Assembly (NCBI GenBank): GCA_033439765.1
Contig: JAULSN010000004.1
Span: 3,730,001-3,794,000, forward strand
Length of the DNA: 64,000 bases
Source: Lasiosphaeria ovina
Taxonomy: Eukaryota; Ascomycota; Sordariomycetes; Sordariales; Lasiosphaeriaceae
Direction: 5' to 3'
A program made the position numbers and the translations under genes. Positions within the stretch are counted from its first letter, which is position 1. Every line of letters begins with the position of its first letter. Positions 32,862 through 45,900 of the stretch are shown piece by piece. The notes below the pieces were generated by a model that saw only the letters and a program-made list of their open reading frames with translations, searched no databases and was not told the origin of the DNA.

Positions 32862-35310
32862 TCACCAATCATCCTTGTCGCCGTCCCAGGCGTCGCCGAC
32901 ATCGGCCCAGCCGCAGCCCCAGCGGCGGCCGCCCGTCTCGCCGCCGAGGCGCAGGTCGCTGGCTGCCTCGCGGTCCTCGCTCCAGCAGCGGATGAGGTAG
33001 TCGTCGCCGACGGTGATCAGCTTGCCGGTGCTGGTCCAGGTCATGGCGCCGACCTCCTTGTCGTGGCCGCGGACGAGGGGAGTGCCGCGGCGGACCACGG
33101 GCATGGCGTCGGCCTGGCGCGCGGCGAAGATGTTGGTCATGCTGTTTGTGCGCACGAGGCTCCTGCCGCTACTGCCGAGGAGCCCTGGTCGTCGGGATCT
33201 GCTGCTGCTTATTACAGGGAGGCCGGCTGTTGACTCGCCCACCAGGTACGAGTTCTCGTCTTCTTCTGCTGTTCCCTCTTCGTCTCCCTCTTGTTCGCCC
33301 TTGGCGCGCGGCTCCCACGCTTCTCGGACGTAGCGCTCGTCCGTGGGGAACAGTACCGTGCAGCCGTCGCTGCTGCCAACAGCAAGCAGCTCCGAAAGGC
33401 CGTCGCGCGCTGGCCGTAGGCTCGACTTGACGTAGAAGCTTGTGGCGTGGAGAAGGGGGTGGCGGAAGCCGTACAGGGGGCCGAGCCCTTGGTGGGCCGT
33501 GCCGTGGTGATGATGTCGTCTGCGCGGCGGGTCGGCGCCGGGCGGGGCCGCAGCGAGTTCTGCAGCATGGCCAAGAACAAGGTGGGCAGTGCTATAGGTG
33601 TAAACGGTGTTGTCCTTGCACAACGCGTACAGGCGGGAGCCGTCGCCACCAAGCGTCATAGACGATATGCCAAAGGGCCGCCACGCGACGTGGCTTGCCG
33701 GCGGTGCTGTGAACGACACAGGGGTGCTGTGCTTGTGGTTTCGGCTCGTGTGTACCGCGCGTATGTCCCATAGCTTGATGCTCGCGTCCGCTTCACAGGC
33801 TGTCAAGAGCAAGTGCTCGCGACCCGGCGGCAGGAACTGAAGTGCCGTGACGGACACTTCACCAATGCGCCCTGGTACCTCGCCTATGCGCGCAACGTCA
33901 CCCGAGGGCCCCGTGGCGGAATTGCTGGACGACTGTGCCCGGGCGTCTTTCCTTGAGATCCTGGCGTGTGCATCGTAAATGCTGTTGACGACGCAGCCCG
34001 AATTCACGGTCTGGGGAGAACGGTGATGAAGTCCTGCCTCAGATCGAATGGGGGCAATCTCCTGAACCGGACCACCCTGGCACCGCAGGTCCCAGATTTG
34101 CACACTGCCGTCACGGCCCGACGTTGCCAGGACGCAGTTGGAGCCACGCCCCGGCTGGAAGCGCACCTGCTTGAGGGATGCCGTGTGGTGGCCCAATATT
34201 GAAATGGGCGTTTGTGTCATCATGTCAATTACTCTACCGGTCTGGTCTCCCGATGCCGTGGCCAGGAGATAGTCGTCGTCGGAGAAGGCCAAGTCGATGA
34301 TGGCATTGCCGTGGGCTGGAAATGACAGATGGATCTTGGAAAAGTCCTTGTCTGAATCTAGAAGCCGCACATAGCCTTCTTCGTCACCGACTGCAACCAG
34401 GCTGCATTCTTTGGAAAGTTAGCAGAGCTATAAGGCTACACGTCTCGCACTCGAACTTACTATTACAGCTCGCTGTGCAGAATGGGATACTCCGCGGTGC
34501 GCCTTCATGGCTGGTGCAAGAGTGAGCGTCTTCTGGCTTTGTATAAAAGTTGGCTGTCTCTGATCTCCAGTCTGTATTGTGGAATTAGCAAACGTAGAGG
34601 CCAACAGATAGAGCAATGCAATGGCAGTGGCGGCGGTGGTAGTATTTACCTGCAACGGGATGCAACAGAGCTCGGTCATTAGCACGCGACAGACTGCCCG
34701 TCATGCGCTGCAAGAGTTGCCCTCCCAGTCCTCGACGGTGCAGTGGTATAGGTGTCTTGTACGATGTCTGATCTACAGGTGCTTCTTCGTCCTCGTTGTC
34801 CTCGGACGCCGAGTCATACATATCGAGGTCATCTTGGGCAGAGCGGCGGGCTTGCAGAGACCGTATGGGGCTTTGTGGTCCCCGTCTCAGTTCAGGGGTC
34901 GGAAGTAGAGCGGGCGACGAATCCAAAGGAGAGGGCAGGTACGATGGCAAGCGGTCAGGGGTGTCATGCTGGACCTTGCGGCGTTTGGGCCGCTGCTGGG
35001 CATCGTGGAGACTTGGCAAGTCGTCGAAGGTGAGCTCCTCCGATATGGGCTTCAGGGGGCTCGAAGGAGTCTGGCAGCGGTTGAGAGCCGGGGCTGTGAG
35101 GTCACGGAGAGCTGTCCTGACAGCGCTAGGGTTGGACGAGACGCGTGAGCGAGGCGTGAAGAACCTCCGGAACTTGCGAGGCGTGATCGAAGGGTTGCGG
35201 CGCTCCCTGCTGCCTTGGCTGGGCGGCGCCCTGGGAGGAGAAGACAAGAGGTTGCCGCTTAAGGTTGCAGAGGTTTTAGGAGCTCCCGAGGGCAGCTTGT
35301 CGTCGGCCAT
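32862..35310 (-). CDS. cdt2: Cdt2-like WD40 protein, probable CRL4 substrate receptor
   Basis: Predicted protein of 772 residues from exons 35310-34650, 34571-34461 and 34408-32862; the three lengths sum to whole codons. The first 220 residues are disordered, rich in S-P/T-P sites and basic clusters (R-K-F-R-R-F-F-T-P-R-S-R). A seven-bladed WD40 propeller follows, from about residue 255 on. Two blades end in the W-D-x-R motif used by DDB1-Cul4 receptors: W-D-L-R (363-366) and W-D-I-R (471-474). A-F-S-D-D-D-Y-L-L-A-T-A-S-G-D-Q-T-G-R-V-I-D precedes the first. This layout is that of Cdt2/DTL, which targets Cdt1, Spd1-type inhibitors and Set8 for degradation on PCNA-loaded chromatin. The long disordered N-terminus before the propeller and low-complexity acidic insertion (about 630-660) are unusual, so orthology is likely but not certain. 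It is divergent from SPB1. Confidence 0.78.
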
Positions 35311-36238
35311 GGTAACTGGCGAGCGAGTGATCCCTCAGCACTGCCGTGTCGGGCTCCTCTCGCGCTGCATATACTATATACTGGTTGATACCGGACGGTT
35401 GGTACAGCGAACGCACTCGGGGCGACTCAATGGCGAGGCCACGAAGACTTTTGCGTGGTTGGAGGATGCCCGTCGGGTCGGGGTGGACTTTGGATGTCCT
35501 GAGTTGTCCAAGGAAGGATGGGTGTGCAGGTGGCGGGAGACGTCGACGAGGTGCCGTACAGTACAGGACCAGGTCGATGGTGAACAGACGGGATGGGACT
35601 GGATGTTGAACAGGAACTTGGAACTGAACAAGGAAAACTGTACAGTCAGAATTGGGAATTGAGACGAAATGGACGCGGACCATTCAGCAACAAGAAGCGA
35701 CAGCGAAGCATTAAGTTAGTCTCATAGCAATTCGGTCCAGTGCAGACGTCTTACGAATTCGAGAACTGGAGTCGAAATGGAAGCGTCGGCGGGACGACAC
35801 ATTGCGGAGATGCAACCGTGCCTCGCTAGGTTCCTTAGCCCAGGTCCCTGTGTTGCTGAGACGCGGTCCACGGTCCACGATGCCAATGACGCGCCGGTGT
35901 AAGTGGACAAGGCCTGGCTGGGGATTTAGCGGACGTGTCAGGCCAATCAGCGGGCCCAATCGCGCTCGAAAAGGTGCTTCTCGCTTAAGTGGAGCGCTTC
36001 CCACGGCCCAGCCTCCCAGCCCAGAACCCCACCACACCTCACCACGGAACACCCCACCCACCCCCAAGTCGGCTTTGCTTATCGCTTATCGGCGACAAAA
36101 AAAAAACTTTGGTCTGCAACGACAGCTGCTGCAATCCCTGCGCCTAGAGAGAGTTTGGCCAGTCGAGAAACGAGTTTAGGAGTCGGTTTACATCGCAACG
36201 TCGATGCCCATCTGTCCACTCGCCCAACACACGATACC
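35311..36238. promoter_or_regulatory. Divergent promoter region, Cdt2-like gene and spb1
   Basis: A 928-base non-coding interval between two divergent start codons should contain both promoters. No specific operator was recognised. An A9 run lies at 36097-36106, upstream of spb1. Confidence 0.45.
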
Positions 36239-39119
36239 ATGGGAATCCAAAAGAAGCACGGCAAAGGCCGTCTCGACAAGTGGTACAAGCTCGCCAAGGA
36301 GAAGGGATACCGCGCTCGTGCCGCCTTCAAGTTGATCCAGCTCAACAAGAAATATGGCTTCCTCGAAAAGAGCAAGGTCGTGCTCGATCTCTGCGCCGCA
36401 CCTGGCTCGTGGTGTCAGGTCGCCGCCGAGACCATGCCGGCGAACAGCATCATCATCGGTGTCGATCTCAGCCCCATCAAGGCCATCCCCAAGGTCATCA
36501 CCTTCCAGAGCGACATCACAACCGAGAAATGCCGAGCCACGATCCGCGGTCATCTGAAGACATGGAAGGCCGATACCGTTCTCCACGATGGTGCGCCCAA
36601 CGTCGGTACTGCCTGGGTGCAGGATTCGTTCAACCAGGCTGAGTTGGTGCTGCATTCGTTGAAGCTGGCAACCGAGTTTCTGATTGAAGGAGGCACGTTC
36701 GTGGTATGTTTGTTCTGCATTGCGGGGAAGAAATAGGGTCCAGTTGGGTCATGTTACAGCCTAACCGAGCCTGCTTAAAGCGTTAGACCAATTGCTGATT
36801 GAACGTGATGCATAGACGAAAGTCTTCAGATCCAAGGATTACAACCCGCTGTTGTGGGTCTTCAAGCAGCTCTTCACCAAGGTCGAGGCCACAAAGCCCC
36901 CGTCGTCGCGAAATGTATCCGCCGAGATTTTCGTTGTTTGCCGCGGGTTCAAAGCCCCTAAGCGCATCGACCCGCGGTTGCTCGATCCGCGCTCTGTCTT
37001 CGAGGACCTTGCAGACCCGACCCCCAACAACGAGGCCAAGGTGTACAACCCAGAAGTAAAAAAGAGAAAGAGAGAGGGTTACGAAGAGGGAGACTGTAAG
37101 TGCCTCCCTGGTTCTGAATTGCCTCTCAAGGCGGTTTTCAGACTCGCCAAGTTCCGATTCCGGCTTCCTTCTGGATCAGGAACCCATGCGCTGTATACTG
37201 ACTACTTACTCGGACAGACCTACAATTCAAGGAGATTCCCGCCAGCGAGTTTATCCAGACCGTAGACCCAATCGCTATCCTCGGTCAATACAACAAACTT
37301 GCCTTTGAGCAGCCAAAGAATGGAGATGTCGCCCTTGCAGCTCTAGACAAGCTGCCAGAGACAACTGAGGAAATCCGCAACTGCTGCGCCGATTTAAAAG
37401 TTCTGGGGAGAAAGGAATTCAAGATGCTCCTGAAATGGCGCCTAAAGGTGCGGGAAATCTTTGGGTTCGCCACAAAGAAAACTGAAGCGGATGCAGAGGC
37501 CGAGGAAGTGGCAGAAGTCGAACCAATGGACGAGGAGCTTGAGATTCAAGAAGATCTCCAGAGGATGAAGGACAAGGAGGCATCCAAGAAAAAGAGGGAG
37601 CGGAGACGGGAGAACGAGAAGAAGCAGAAAGACATTGTGCGCATGCAGATGCACATGGAGGCGCCCATGGATATTGGCAAGGAGCAAGAAGGCCCCAGGG
37701 GCGAAGGCGCCATGTTCCGCCTCAAGACAATTGACCAAACAGCTGCTCTGAAGCGGATATCCAAGGGCAAGATGGCCGTCCTTACCGAGGCCGACGAGAG
37801 GAGAGACCGGGATTCCGGCATTGGCTCCTCGGGCGAAACGGACGACGAAAGTGACGAGGAAGAGGATCGCTTGGAGCGGGAACTCGACAACTTGTACGAC
37901 GGCTACCAGTCGCGGAAGATGGAATCCGATGCGAAGCTCCGGGCCAAGAAGTCCAGGAAAGAGCACAAGGACGAAGACTGGGAAGGCGTCTCGGCGAGTG
38001 AGCACGACAGCAACGACGAAGACGACGACGAAAAGTTCGAGGAAGAAAGTTCCGACGAATCAGGTTCAGAGGAGCCTGCCGATTCTGGCAAGCCGCTTAT
38101 CCGAGATCTGGACAATTCTACAGACGCAAGCGGACTATCCAAACGGGCAAGGGGATTCTTCGCTCAAGATATCTTCAAAGACATTGCTGGCCTAATGGAC
38201 ATCTCAGAAGGCGAGGAAGAGGAAAAGAAGGAAGAAAGCGAAACGAAACCCGAGGCCAAGAAGCCCCCCCGTGCAGCAGCTTCATCAGCTAAGGATGAAG
38301 AGCTTGTGTCCCGCCCCAAGCGTAAACGTGATGTGCCTCCCAAGGCTGAGGAAGACAATTTTATGGATGTCGACCAGGCAGAAGAAGAGGACGACGAATC
38401 AGACTGGGAAGAGAAAGATAAGCGCACAAAGGACGGCAGGCCTAGTATGTCCACAGACACCCCCTCCAGGAAACGCGAGCTAACATGTCCAGATATCGAC
38501 ATCATCACGGCAGAAGCCATGACGCTTGCCCACCAGTTAGCATCTGGCCAGAAAACGAGCTACGATCTGATGGACGAGGGCTTCAACAAGTATGCCTTCA
38601 AGGACCGCGACGGCCTTCCGGAGTGGTTCATAGACGATGAAGGGAAGCACGACCGGCCACACAAGCCCATCAGCAAGGCTGCGGCCGATGCGATCAAGGA
38701 AAAGATGCGGGCCTACAACGCCAGGCCCATCAAGAAGGTGGCAGAAGCGCGGGCACGGAAAAAGTTCAAGCAGGCGCAGAAGATCGAGAAGCTCAAGAAG
38801 AAAGCCGACATATTAGCAGGAGACGACGGCATGTCGGAGAAGGACAAGGCCTCCAGCATCGCCAAGCTCATCTCGCAGGCGGCCCGGAAGAAGAAGCGGC
38901 AGCCGCTCAAGGTGGTCAAGGCCCAAGGCACAAACCGCGGTATCTCGGGCAGACCCAAGGGAGGTGTGTATTCCCCAGCACGGACCCATCCATTGTTGAC
39001 TCGAGGCGATGCTAACGCGGCACCCCCTGCTAGTCAAGGGACGGTACAAGATGGTGGACCCGCGGATGAAGAAGGAGATGCGCGCGCTGAAGAGAGTCGC
39101 CAACAAGAAAAAGAGGTAG
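36239..39119 (+). CDS. spb1: Spb1, 27S pre-rRNA (guanosine-2'-O-)-methyltransferase
   Basis: Predicted protein of 842 residues from exons 36239-36703, 36816-37095, 37218-38444, 38493-38963 and 39034-39119. Spb1 is a nucleolar FtsJ/RrmJ-type enzyme that 2'-O-methylates the large-subunit A-loop and is needed for 60S assembly. The SAM motif is [10 protein letters not shown] (49-58). The catalytic K-D-K-E set reads K31, D117 (H-D-G-A-P-N-V-G), K157 and E192. After the catalytic domain come charged coiled-coil and acidic stretches (DUF3381 region) and the conserved Spb1 C-terminal domain ([11 protein letters not shown], then [12 protein letters not shown]). It ends with a Lys-rich tail, [21 protein letters not shown]. 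The 48-base intron at 38445-38492 (GTATGT, GCTAAC, CCAG) has no stop and is a multiple of three. Confidence 0.95.
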
Positions 39120-39263
39120 ATGTCTACGAGCAGGCGGGCTCGGTGGCATATGTTTATCTAGGAGCCATAGTTGATGTCATTTTCTGGCAGCCCTACCTAT
39201 ACCCGGTAATAGGAGTAGATATGAAAGACGGGGCGCTAGATTCCGTGTCCCGGATTCTGTCTA

Positions 39264-40711
39264 TCACATCGTCTGTTGGTTGTTGACTGACCGTACAAAC
39301 GTGCTGAGTGGGTAAAGCGGGCCCCTGAAGTCCATGTCGTACCTGTTTCGTGCGCGTTAGTAGAGTAGGTAAGGTACCTCTTGGATAGGGGCACAAAAAG
39401 GGGGCAGGGGGGTAACAGGTGATGTTATAGTGATGTTGATGATGATATTTACCAGTAATTCACAGCCACACATATCCCCTCGGCGGAGCACGACTGAGAC
39501 ACTTTGTGGTACCTGAGGATTGTTGTAGCGTTGCGCCATGTCAGCTCGATTTCATGTTTCTCGTCGGCGTCGTGAAAATGGGGCGGCAATTTTGATCATT
39601 GCACCCCCTGCTCAAAAGAAAATCGCAAGAGGGAAGGAATGAGAAGGGAAAAGGGGAAAAGGGGTGGGGGAGAAGAACTGACCACATGCACGGCAGGTAG
39701 AGCATGTCTCCGGGTTCTAATGTCACGCGGAGCGGCTCTGCCAGCCCAGAATAAGCGGTCGAGTTTTGGTCTGGCAGGTCCGGGTCCCAGGTAGGGAACG
39801 GCACTGTCGCCTCTGCCTCCTCGGGTTTCACCAGCGCTAGGCCTAGCAGACTCGGGTACCGGTCTGCTGTTGTTGTTTGTGTCGTGGAGGAAGACGAAGA
39901 AGAAGACGACCGCACGTAGTCGGCCGGCGGCAGCAGTTGCTCGTTGACGCACGGTTGACAGTGTGGCGGTAAGAGTACGAAGCGCTTCCGCCCCGCCACC
40001 TGCACGTACAGGTTCTCGTAGTTGTCCCGGTGCAGCGCCGTCACGGACCGTGAGTTGCCGATCCACAGGTTGATGGCGTCGGGCCCAGACACGGCGCCGA
40101 GCGCGATGCGCGCAAAGGGGACGTCGCGCTGCACGTCCTTGAAGAGCGTGGCGTACTCGTGGCGGAGGTTGTCGTTTTCTGGGCCTTGTCAGTGTGAGAG
40201 ATGACAGAAAAGGGGAAGAGGAAAACGTTACGGGTCTGGGCATATCGCACTTCGCCCGCAGGGGCTGCCCTCTCTTGCGCAATCACATAGTCGAGAAACT
40301 CGTCGATGGGCTGCTGCTCTTCCCACGGCTTGGCAAAGACCAAGGTCCCGTCGGTATGTCGGGTGGGAGAGTCGGCGTTGCTGTTTGTATGTTCTTCTGC
40401 GTGAGCAGGTTACATGATAATTAAAACAGCGATGGTTTGATGGGCTGGTCGGCGCACCCTTGAGGAGTGACAGCAACGTTGACCGTCTCGCCGCGCAGGC
40501 TGTCTTTTATGAAGCCGACATTCCATTTCCGCGTCGCTTTCCAGTCGGCAGCCGCACCCCGGACGACGAAGGGCGTGTTCCGGGCGACAAATCTCATGAA
40601 CTCGAGCGGGCTCGGCTCCTCGTAGAGCTCCTCGACGGCCGCTGGGTTGAGCTCATTGTAGTTGGTGATGAGCTCCGCGATGGAATCAACAACCTCGGGC
40701 TCGCCGTCCAT
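39264..40711 (-). CDS. JMJD7-like JmjC Fe(II)/2-oxoglutarate hydroxylase
   Basis: Predicted protein of 345 residues from exons 40711-40458, 40380-40232, 40178-39683, 39512-39453 and 39342-39264; the sum is in frame. Splice choices follow the human JMJD7 pattern: V-T-P-Q-G-N-A-D, Y-A-Q-T-Q-N-D-N-L, and N-Y-W-Y-D-M-D-F near the end. The cupin iron triad is H184 and D186 (L-H-R-D-N-Y-E-N-L-Y) plus H302 (W-Y-H-K-V-S-Q). G-D-M-L-Y-L-P precedes the last histidine. Human JMJD7 hydroxylates lysines in the TRAFAC GTPases DRG1/2; a similar substrate is inferred only. A Ser-rich insertion sits between the core strands (about 219-232). The third exon ends in a GTCAGT donor, slightly unusual. The gene is convergent with spb1, with 144 bases between stop codons. 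Confidence 0.88.
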
Positions 40712-42931
40712 GGTCTCTCACTGCAATGGATGACTGATCCGACCCCTGTTGCAAGTATGGAACTTGAATTTAGAGACAGACTTCCACCAGCCGCCAAACT
40801 GGTGGGGCTGCGGAGAACCTACCTAAAAAGCACTTGGTCCCTTTTATTGATGACTGCAGAATGGCCTGATTTCTGTCTGGCTAGGTAGGTAGGCACGGCC
40901 GAGAACATGTAAAGATTTAATTGAGATGCCCATCTCTCCATAGGGCTGGGAGAATCGCAGTCGGAGATGGGATTATAAGATGTCCATCCTTCCCGTCATT
41001 TCTGGCCAAGCGTTTTCCCCCTGGCGGGTTTTTTCCAGGTACCACCACCTGCCATGGAGTAGGTTTAAGTTATGAGCTATTCAGCAGTTGAATGCCTTCC
41101 TCAGGCGGGCTACGACACTCGGATGGAATACTCCTTGGTGTCTCTTGCCCATTGTTAATTTCATGAATTTTAGCTCAATCGCTTCATCGCGTCACCGACC
41201 CCAAAACATTCATTCCCAAGGCGGTCAGACCACACGATAGAGACCCGGAATTCGTGCGTCGCCCCCCCAGCCATTCATCCCAAGGCATTTGATACCAATC
41301 GAATGGGACAATGCCATCATCGCCAGTCATGACAATGTCAATCAGTAGCCATAACGGCGGCCGGATATGGACTCACGGGTCTTCTCCCTCGGTTCTCTAT
41401 TCCCTCGATCCGAACATTTTGTCCGATTCCTTTTCGTTCTCCCAGGCACGCCATCTTAGTGTTTTTGTTGGCGGCGGTCAGCCCTGAGCCTATCCCCAAC
41501 GTTTCGGATATCCTATTTCGGGCTCCGAACAGACCCCCTCTTGGCATTGGACTCGGCTGAGAAGCGTCAAATACTCGGTACCTTTGCTGTTTCAAGTTTC
41601 AACAATCAATCACGGAAAATGCACCCAAACATTGGGGCAAACAGCCTCCTACGAGTTCTGCGTGCCTTGGACACAGACCCTCTTAAAGGAAACGGGTTCT
41701 GCGGTGTTGTCGCAGGTACTGTACCTAAGGTATCTTACAGTACTAGTAGTTCGCAGAAGGCGCCATCCAGCCAGTGCAGGCAGGGCAGCCACCTCAGTGC
41801 TGGCGACTGGCGACTAGCGAGAGAGCTGGAGGAAACCGGGCGCCAACACGTACCCCCCAGTGCCGCTAGCTGTTAGGCTCGGACAGCCATCCGACACCCC
41901 GGTCTGCGCAGGTTTCGTGGGACGCCAGGGGTAGGCTGATTGCCCTAGTGGACTGCACGACATTCGTCAATCGGATTTGGGCCTTTCCCATTGCCAACAA
42001 AAACGCATTCGCCGAATGCCGCCCGGGCCCGCCCCACCACATAACAGTTTGCGCAACGACGACGCTTTGGCTCTTCTCGCTCGTCCTATCTGCCCTCCCC
42101 TGGGTACTAGAGGGCTCGTCAGCCCCAGCGCTCTTTGGTGACTTGGATTGGTGTGGTGTGGCATGTCTATCCGCATTTCACAAAACAAAACAAAAAAAAC
42201 GACTTTGCTCGTGTAACATTTGGCCTGGCCTGGCCGGAGGTTGGTTGGTACATACATGCCTCCCCTCCCATACATTGTGCTTACCTCAGGTTGCCTTACA
42301 TCCCATCTCGTGTACCATCTCTATCCCCAATCTGGATCTCGTCTTCGATTGCAACTACGGAACCGGGTACCTAACCTATCTACCCTAGGTACCTACCTAG
42401 CGATTCCCAGCCAGTTGCTTCCATTACCCACCTCCCATCAGGCGGGTCCTGAAGTGCGGAAGTGCTGAACACTTGCTGGCGCTTCCCGGGCCCATCGCCG
42501 AACAGCAAATTCCGATTCCGATACCACGGTACCTACCTTACCTACCTACCCACCTTAGGTTGGGTGTTAGGTGCTGTACCGACCTACCTACCTACCCGGC
42601 GGCATCAAGGTACGGATAACGGGCATCCTCATTTGCGCCCCGTTCACTCCAGAGTCCCCGCCCTCCCAGCCGAGGATTCAGGATCGACTCGGCTCGGCCG
42701 CTTTGGCAGATCTCTAATCTCTGACCTCTAGTCTCTAACCTGTGATCTCTGACTTCTTATCAACTCTACCTATTCACCCCTAGCGCCGTCGTGGAGTATC
42801 CAAACTCACGGCACGGCCACTCAGCCATTGCACCCACCACTTAGTGCGCTGAGCTGGGAAATGCAGCCAGACACATCTCCATCCGCTGAGTCCTCCGATT
42901 CCACGGGGTCTTAACCGGCTCGCCGGCGACC
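40712..42931. promoter_or_regulatory. Divergent promoter region, JmjC gene and SCAP gene
   Basis: No gene was recognised in 2.2 kb between divergent starts. TACCTACC and its complement GGTAGGTA recur densely at 42378-42405 and 42525-42600. The last 250 bases before the SCAP start are CT-rich. No sterol-response element could be assigned by eye. Confidence 0.45.
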
Positions 42932-45900
42932 ATGTTGTGGTATCTGCTCTACCCCCTGAGAGGGTTTGTCCCCCCTACCTTGGCCGCCACCACGCTGATT
43001 GACTGCGCTTGCTCGTCCAAGGTGTCCTTGCTTTGGATCTCACGTACATACATACAGTGCATGCATATGTACAGTACTAACGCTTCGCAGGACTACTAAA
43101 GCCCCTGTGCTGGCCCCAACCCACCCTCTGCGCGCTGCCTTCTCGCGCTACGGCACTTGGGCTGCCAGGCATGTCAAGACGGTATTGCCCATATCCACAG
43201 CAGTTGTCTTCGTCCTGCTCTACCTCTTCCCCTTTCTCTACACCACCGACGCCACGAACATCACCAGTGGCGTCTCAAACCTCCCCCACCATGTCTGGAC
43301 AGATGCCCAGCCCCTCAGTGACAGCGCCGTCGTGGAACCCGATGTCATTATGCGCTCAATCTGGATCCATGGCAGCTACATGAAGGCCCTCGAGCGCGAT
43401 GTGCTTCTGGGGGCCCTCGAGCTGCAGGACGAGCTGCTAGGCCCGACGACCGACTTCAACCCACGCCACCCGGAAGAAGCCCCCGTCTTGCCCGACCCTC
43501 TCGCTGACCTGACGCCCGAGCAGCGTGACAGCTTTCACATCATCAACGGCTTGACTCCCAAGTCCTGGTTCTTCCACTCGCCTCTCCAGTATTGGTCTGG
43601 CTCGGCCGACAATATCGCTGCCGACCAAGACATCATTTCTACTGTGAACGCGAAAAAGACGCAGTCGACTTCTGTCAACGTTACCTTGCGCCACTCCATC
43701 GTCTTCAGCGGTAAACGCTTCGAAGAGCGGCGCCTCGTCGCCGCCGACGCTCTTGTCATTACCTTGATCCATCTTCGCGACTCTCCTGTCGGCAAGCAGT
43801 GGGTCAGAAAGGCGGAGGCGCTTGCTGCCACGGAAATGGGCGACAAGTGGACTATCATCCCCGGCGATGGTAGGAGCACCTCGAGCCAGCTTTACGAGTT
43901 CCAGTTCCGGCCCATGTCGTGGTCTGACTGGGCCGTCCTCACCGTGGCGTACTCGCTCACAATTCTCTACTTGATGCTGAGCTTGTCCAAGCTTCGCGCT
44001 GTCAAATCCCGGCTCGGCATCATGGTGACGATACTGGCGCAGATCACGGCGTCCATCTTCTCTAGCTTTACCGTCTGTGCCATCTTCAAAATCGATCTAT
44101 CCCGCATTCCCTACTATGCATACCCCCTCGTCGTTCTTACCATCAGCGTGGAGAACTCAATCAGGCTCATAAATGCCGTCATCACCACTTCCTGGAGCAT
44201 AGGCATTAGCGACAGGATAGGGGAGGCTTTTGGCGCGACGGCCCACGTGGCTGTCGCCAACCGTCTTCAGAATCTCCTCATTCTACTGGGGCTCTCGAGG
44301 ATAACGCTCCCAGGCGTCGCTGCCTTTTGTACATTTGCCGCAGTTGCCATCGTTTTCGACTTCTTCTACCTGGCCACCTTCGTTCTCTCGGTTCTCAGCG
44401 TAGATGTGCGGCAGAGAGAGCTCAGCGAGTTAGAGAAGGCTGCCGTCAGGCGGAGGAGCTCCTCGCAAAACACCAAATCGCAGCAGACCTGGGTCGAAAC
44501 TTTCCGCCAGTTCCGCCTGGGTGAAGTCGGCGCGTCGACCCGTATTGCTGGCTCCACGGTCGTCCTCGGCTTTGTCCTCATCGCACAATCGCACTATGCT
44601 CCCGAAAGCGGTAGCCAGTGGGTGAATCGAATCTTTCAGCTGTCGCGGGGGAGCTCTAATGGCGGCACATCCAAGTCCTCTCTGCTCATCGACATCCATC
44701 AAGCACGGAGTCCGACTTCCTGGCTTCGTCTCCAGGACCACCAAACCGCGCGAGAAGTCATAAGCGTGATCAAGCCATGGGCACACAGCTATGTCGCATG
44801 CGTACACGACCCCCTTATCTTTGTCTTGAAAGGCTCAGACCGCATGCCCGGCACCAGGGAACCATTTTTCCTGCCAGCCGTGTACGACTTCCTTCACCAC
44901 GAGATACCCCGCTTCGTCGTGCTTCTCTTGACTTTGGTTGCCATGCTCCTCTTGTTTACAAATTATCTCGTCCGTGATAAACAGCAGCGTGGTGAACCTC
45001 GCCATCCCGACGATGAGCCATTGCTGTCGATCGAGACGATAAGCCATGGCCACACGCTAGACGTCGTCATGATGGCAGGGTCTCCAGGTGGCCAGCTCGC
45101 GTCTGCTGGGCTTGACCGCCTGATTCAAGTTTGGGATGTGCCGGGCGGCTCTAGGATCCAGATTGCATCCAACTCTGACAGTCCCACAGACGAACTATCA
45201 GAAGTGGCGGACAATATTTTCCCGGTCCTAGGCATGGCCGTGGATAGAGAGTCTAGGTGGCTTGTCTTGCTTTCCCACCAGCGGGTTTTGTTGTGGAGTA
45301 TCGAGGACCAGCAATGGGTCTCGATGATGGAGATAGATCTGGGCGGACACAGACACGAAGCTCTCTTCTTTAGCAAAACGCCGATTGACTCGATACCGTC
45401 TGTCGTGGTAGTCGGGAGGAACGGCACTATGACGGAGCTCGACTTCGAAGCGGAGACGTCAAAAGAGTTTACTATCTGCAAAACGCCGCTGGCATGGGTG
45501 GTGCCATTTACGGAAAGTTGTAAGTTACAGCCCATTTGCTTTCTATTTGCTCGGTGGTGGACTAACGAGCCGCGCCCTATACAGACTTGGCACGCAAGAA
45601 TGTCTCTCAGGTGTCTGTATTAACCGCATCTCGGAAAAGCTGTATCCACCTCGTGCGACAGCACGGAAGTGAGTGGCTGTCAGAGGAGGTAAAGTTTGCG
45701 AATCGGGGATCCAAAGACATCCACTGCCTGGCCCCTATTCCCGCCCTATCCATGTATCTTGTCGGCAGATCGCAAACAGTTGATTTGGTGGATCTGCGTA
45801 CGTCAGTAATTATACACGCCTTCCAGACCGAGATCATGCAGCCACGCTCCTTGAAGCAGATTTCAATGTCACGACCTCGGCAGACAGGCCTCACTTCGTT

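Noticed and set aside
42999..43090. SCAP start within the uninterrupted frame at 42999
   Set aside because: That frame opens with TTG and its first 30 residues do not match SCAP. The spliced model from ATG 42932 gives the conserved N-terminus.
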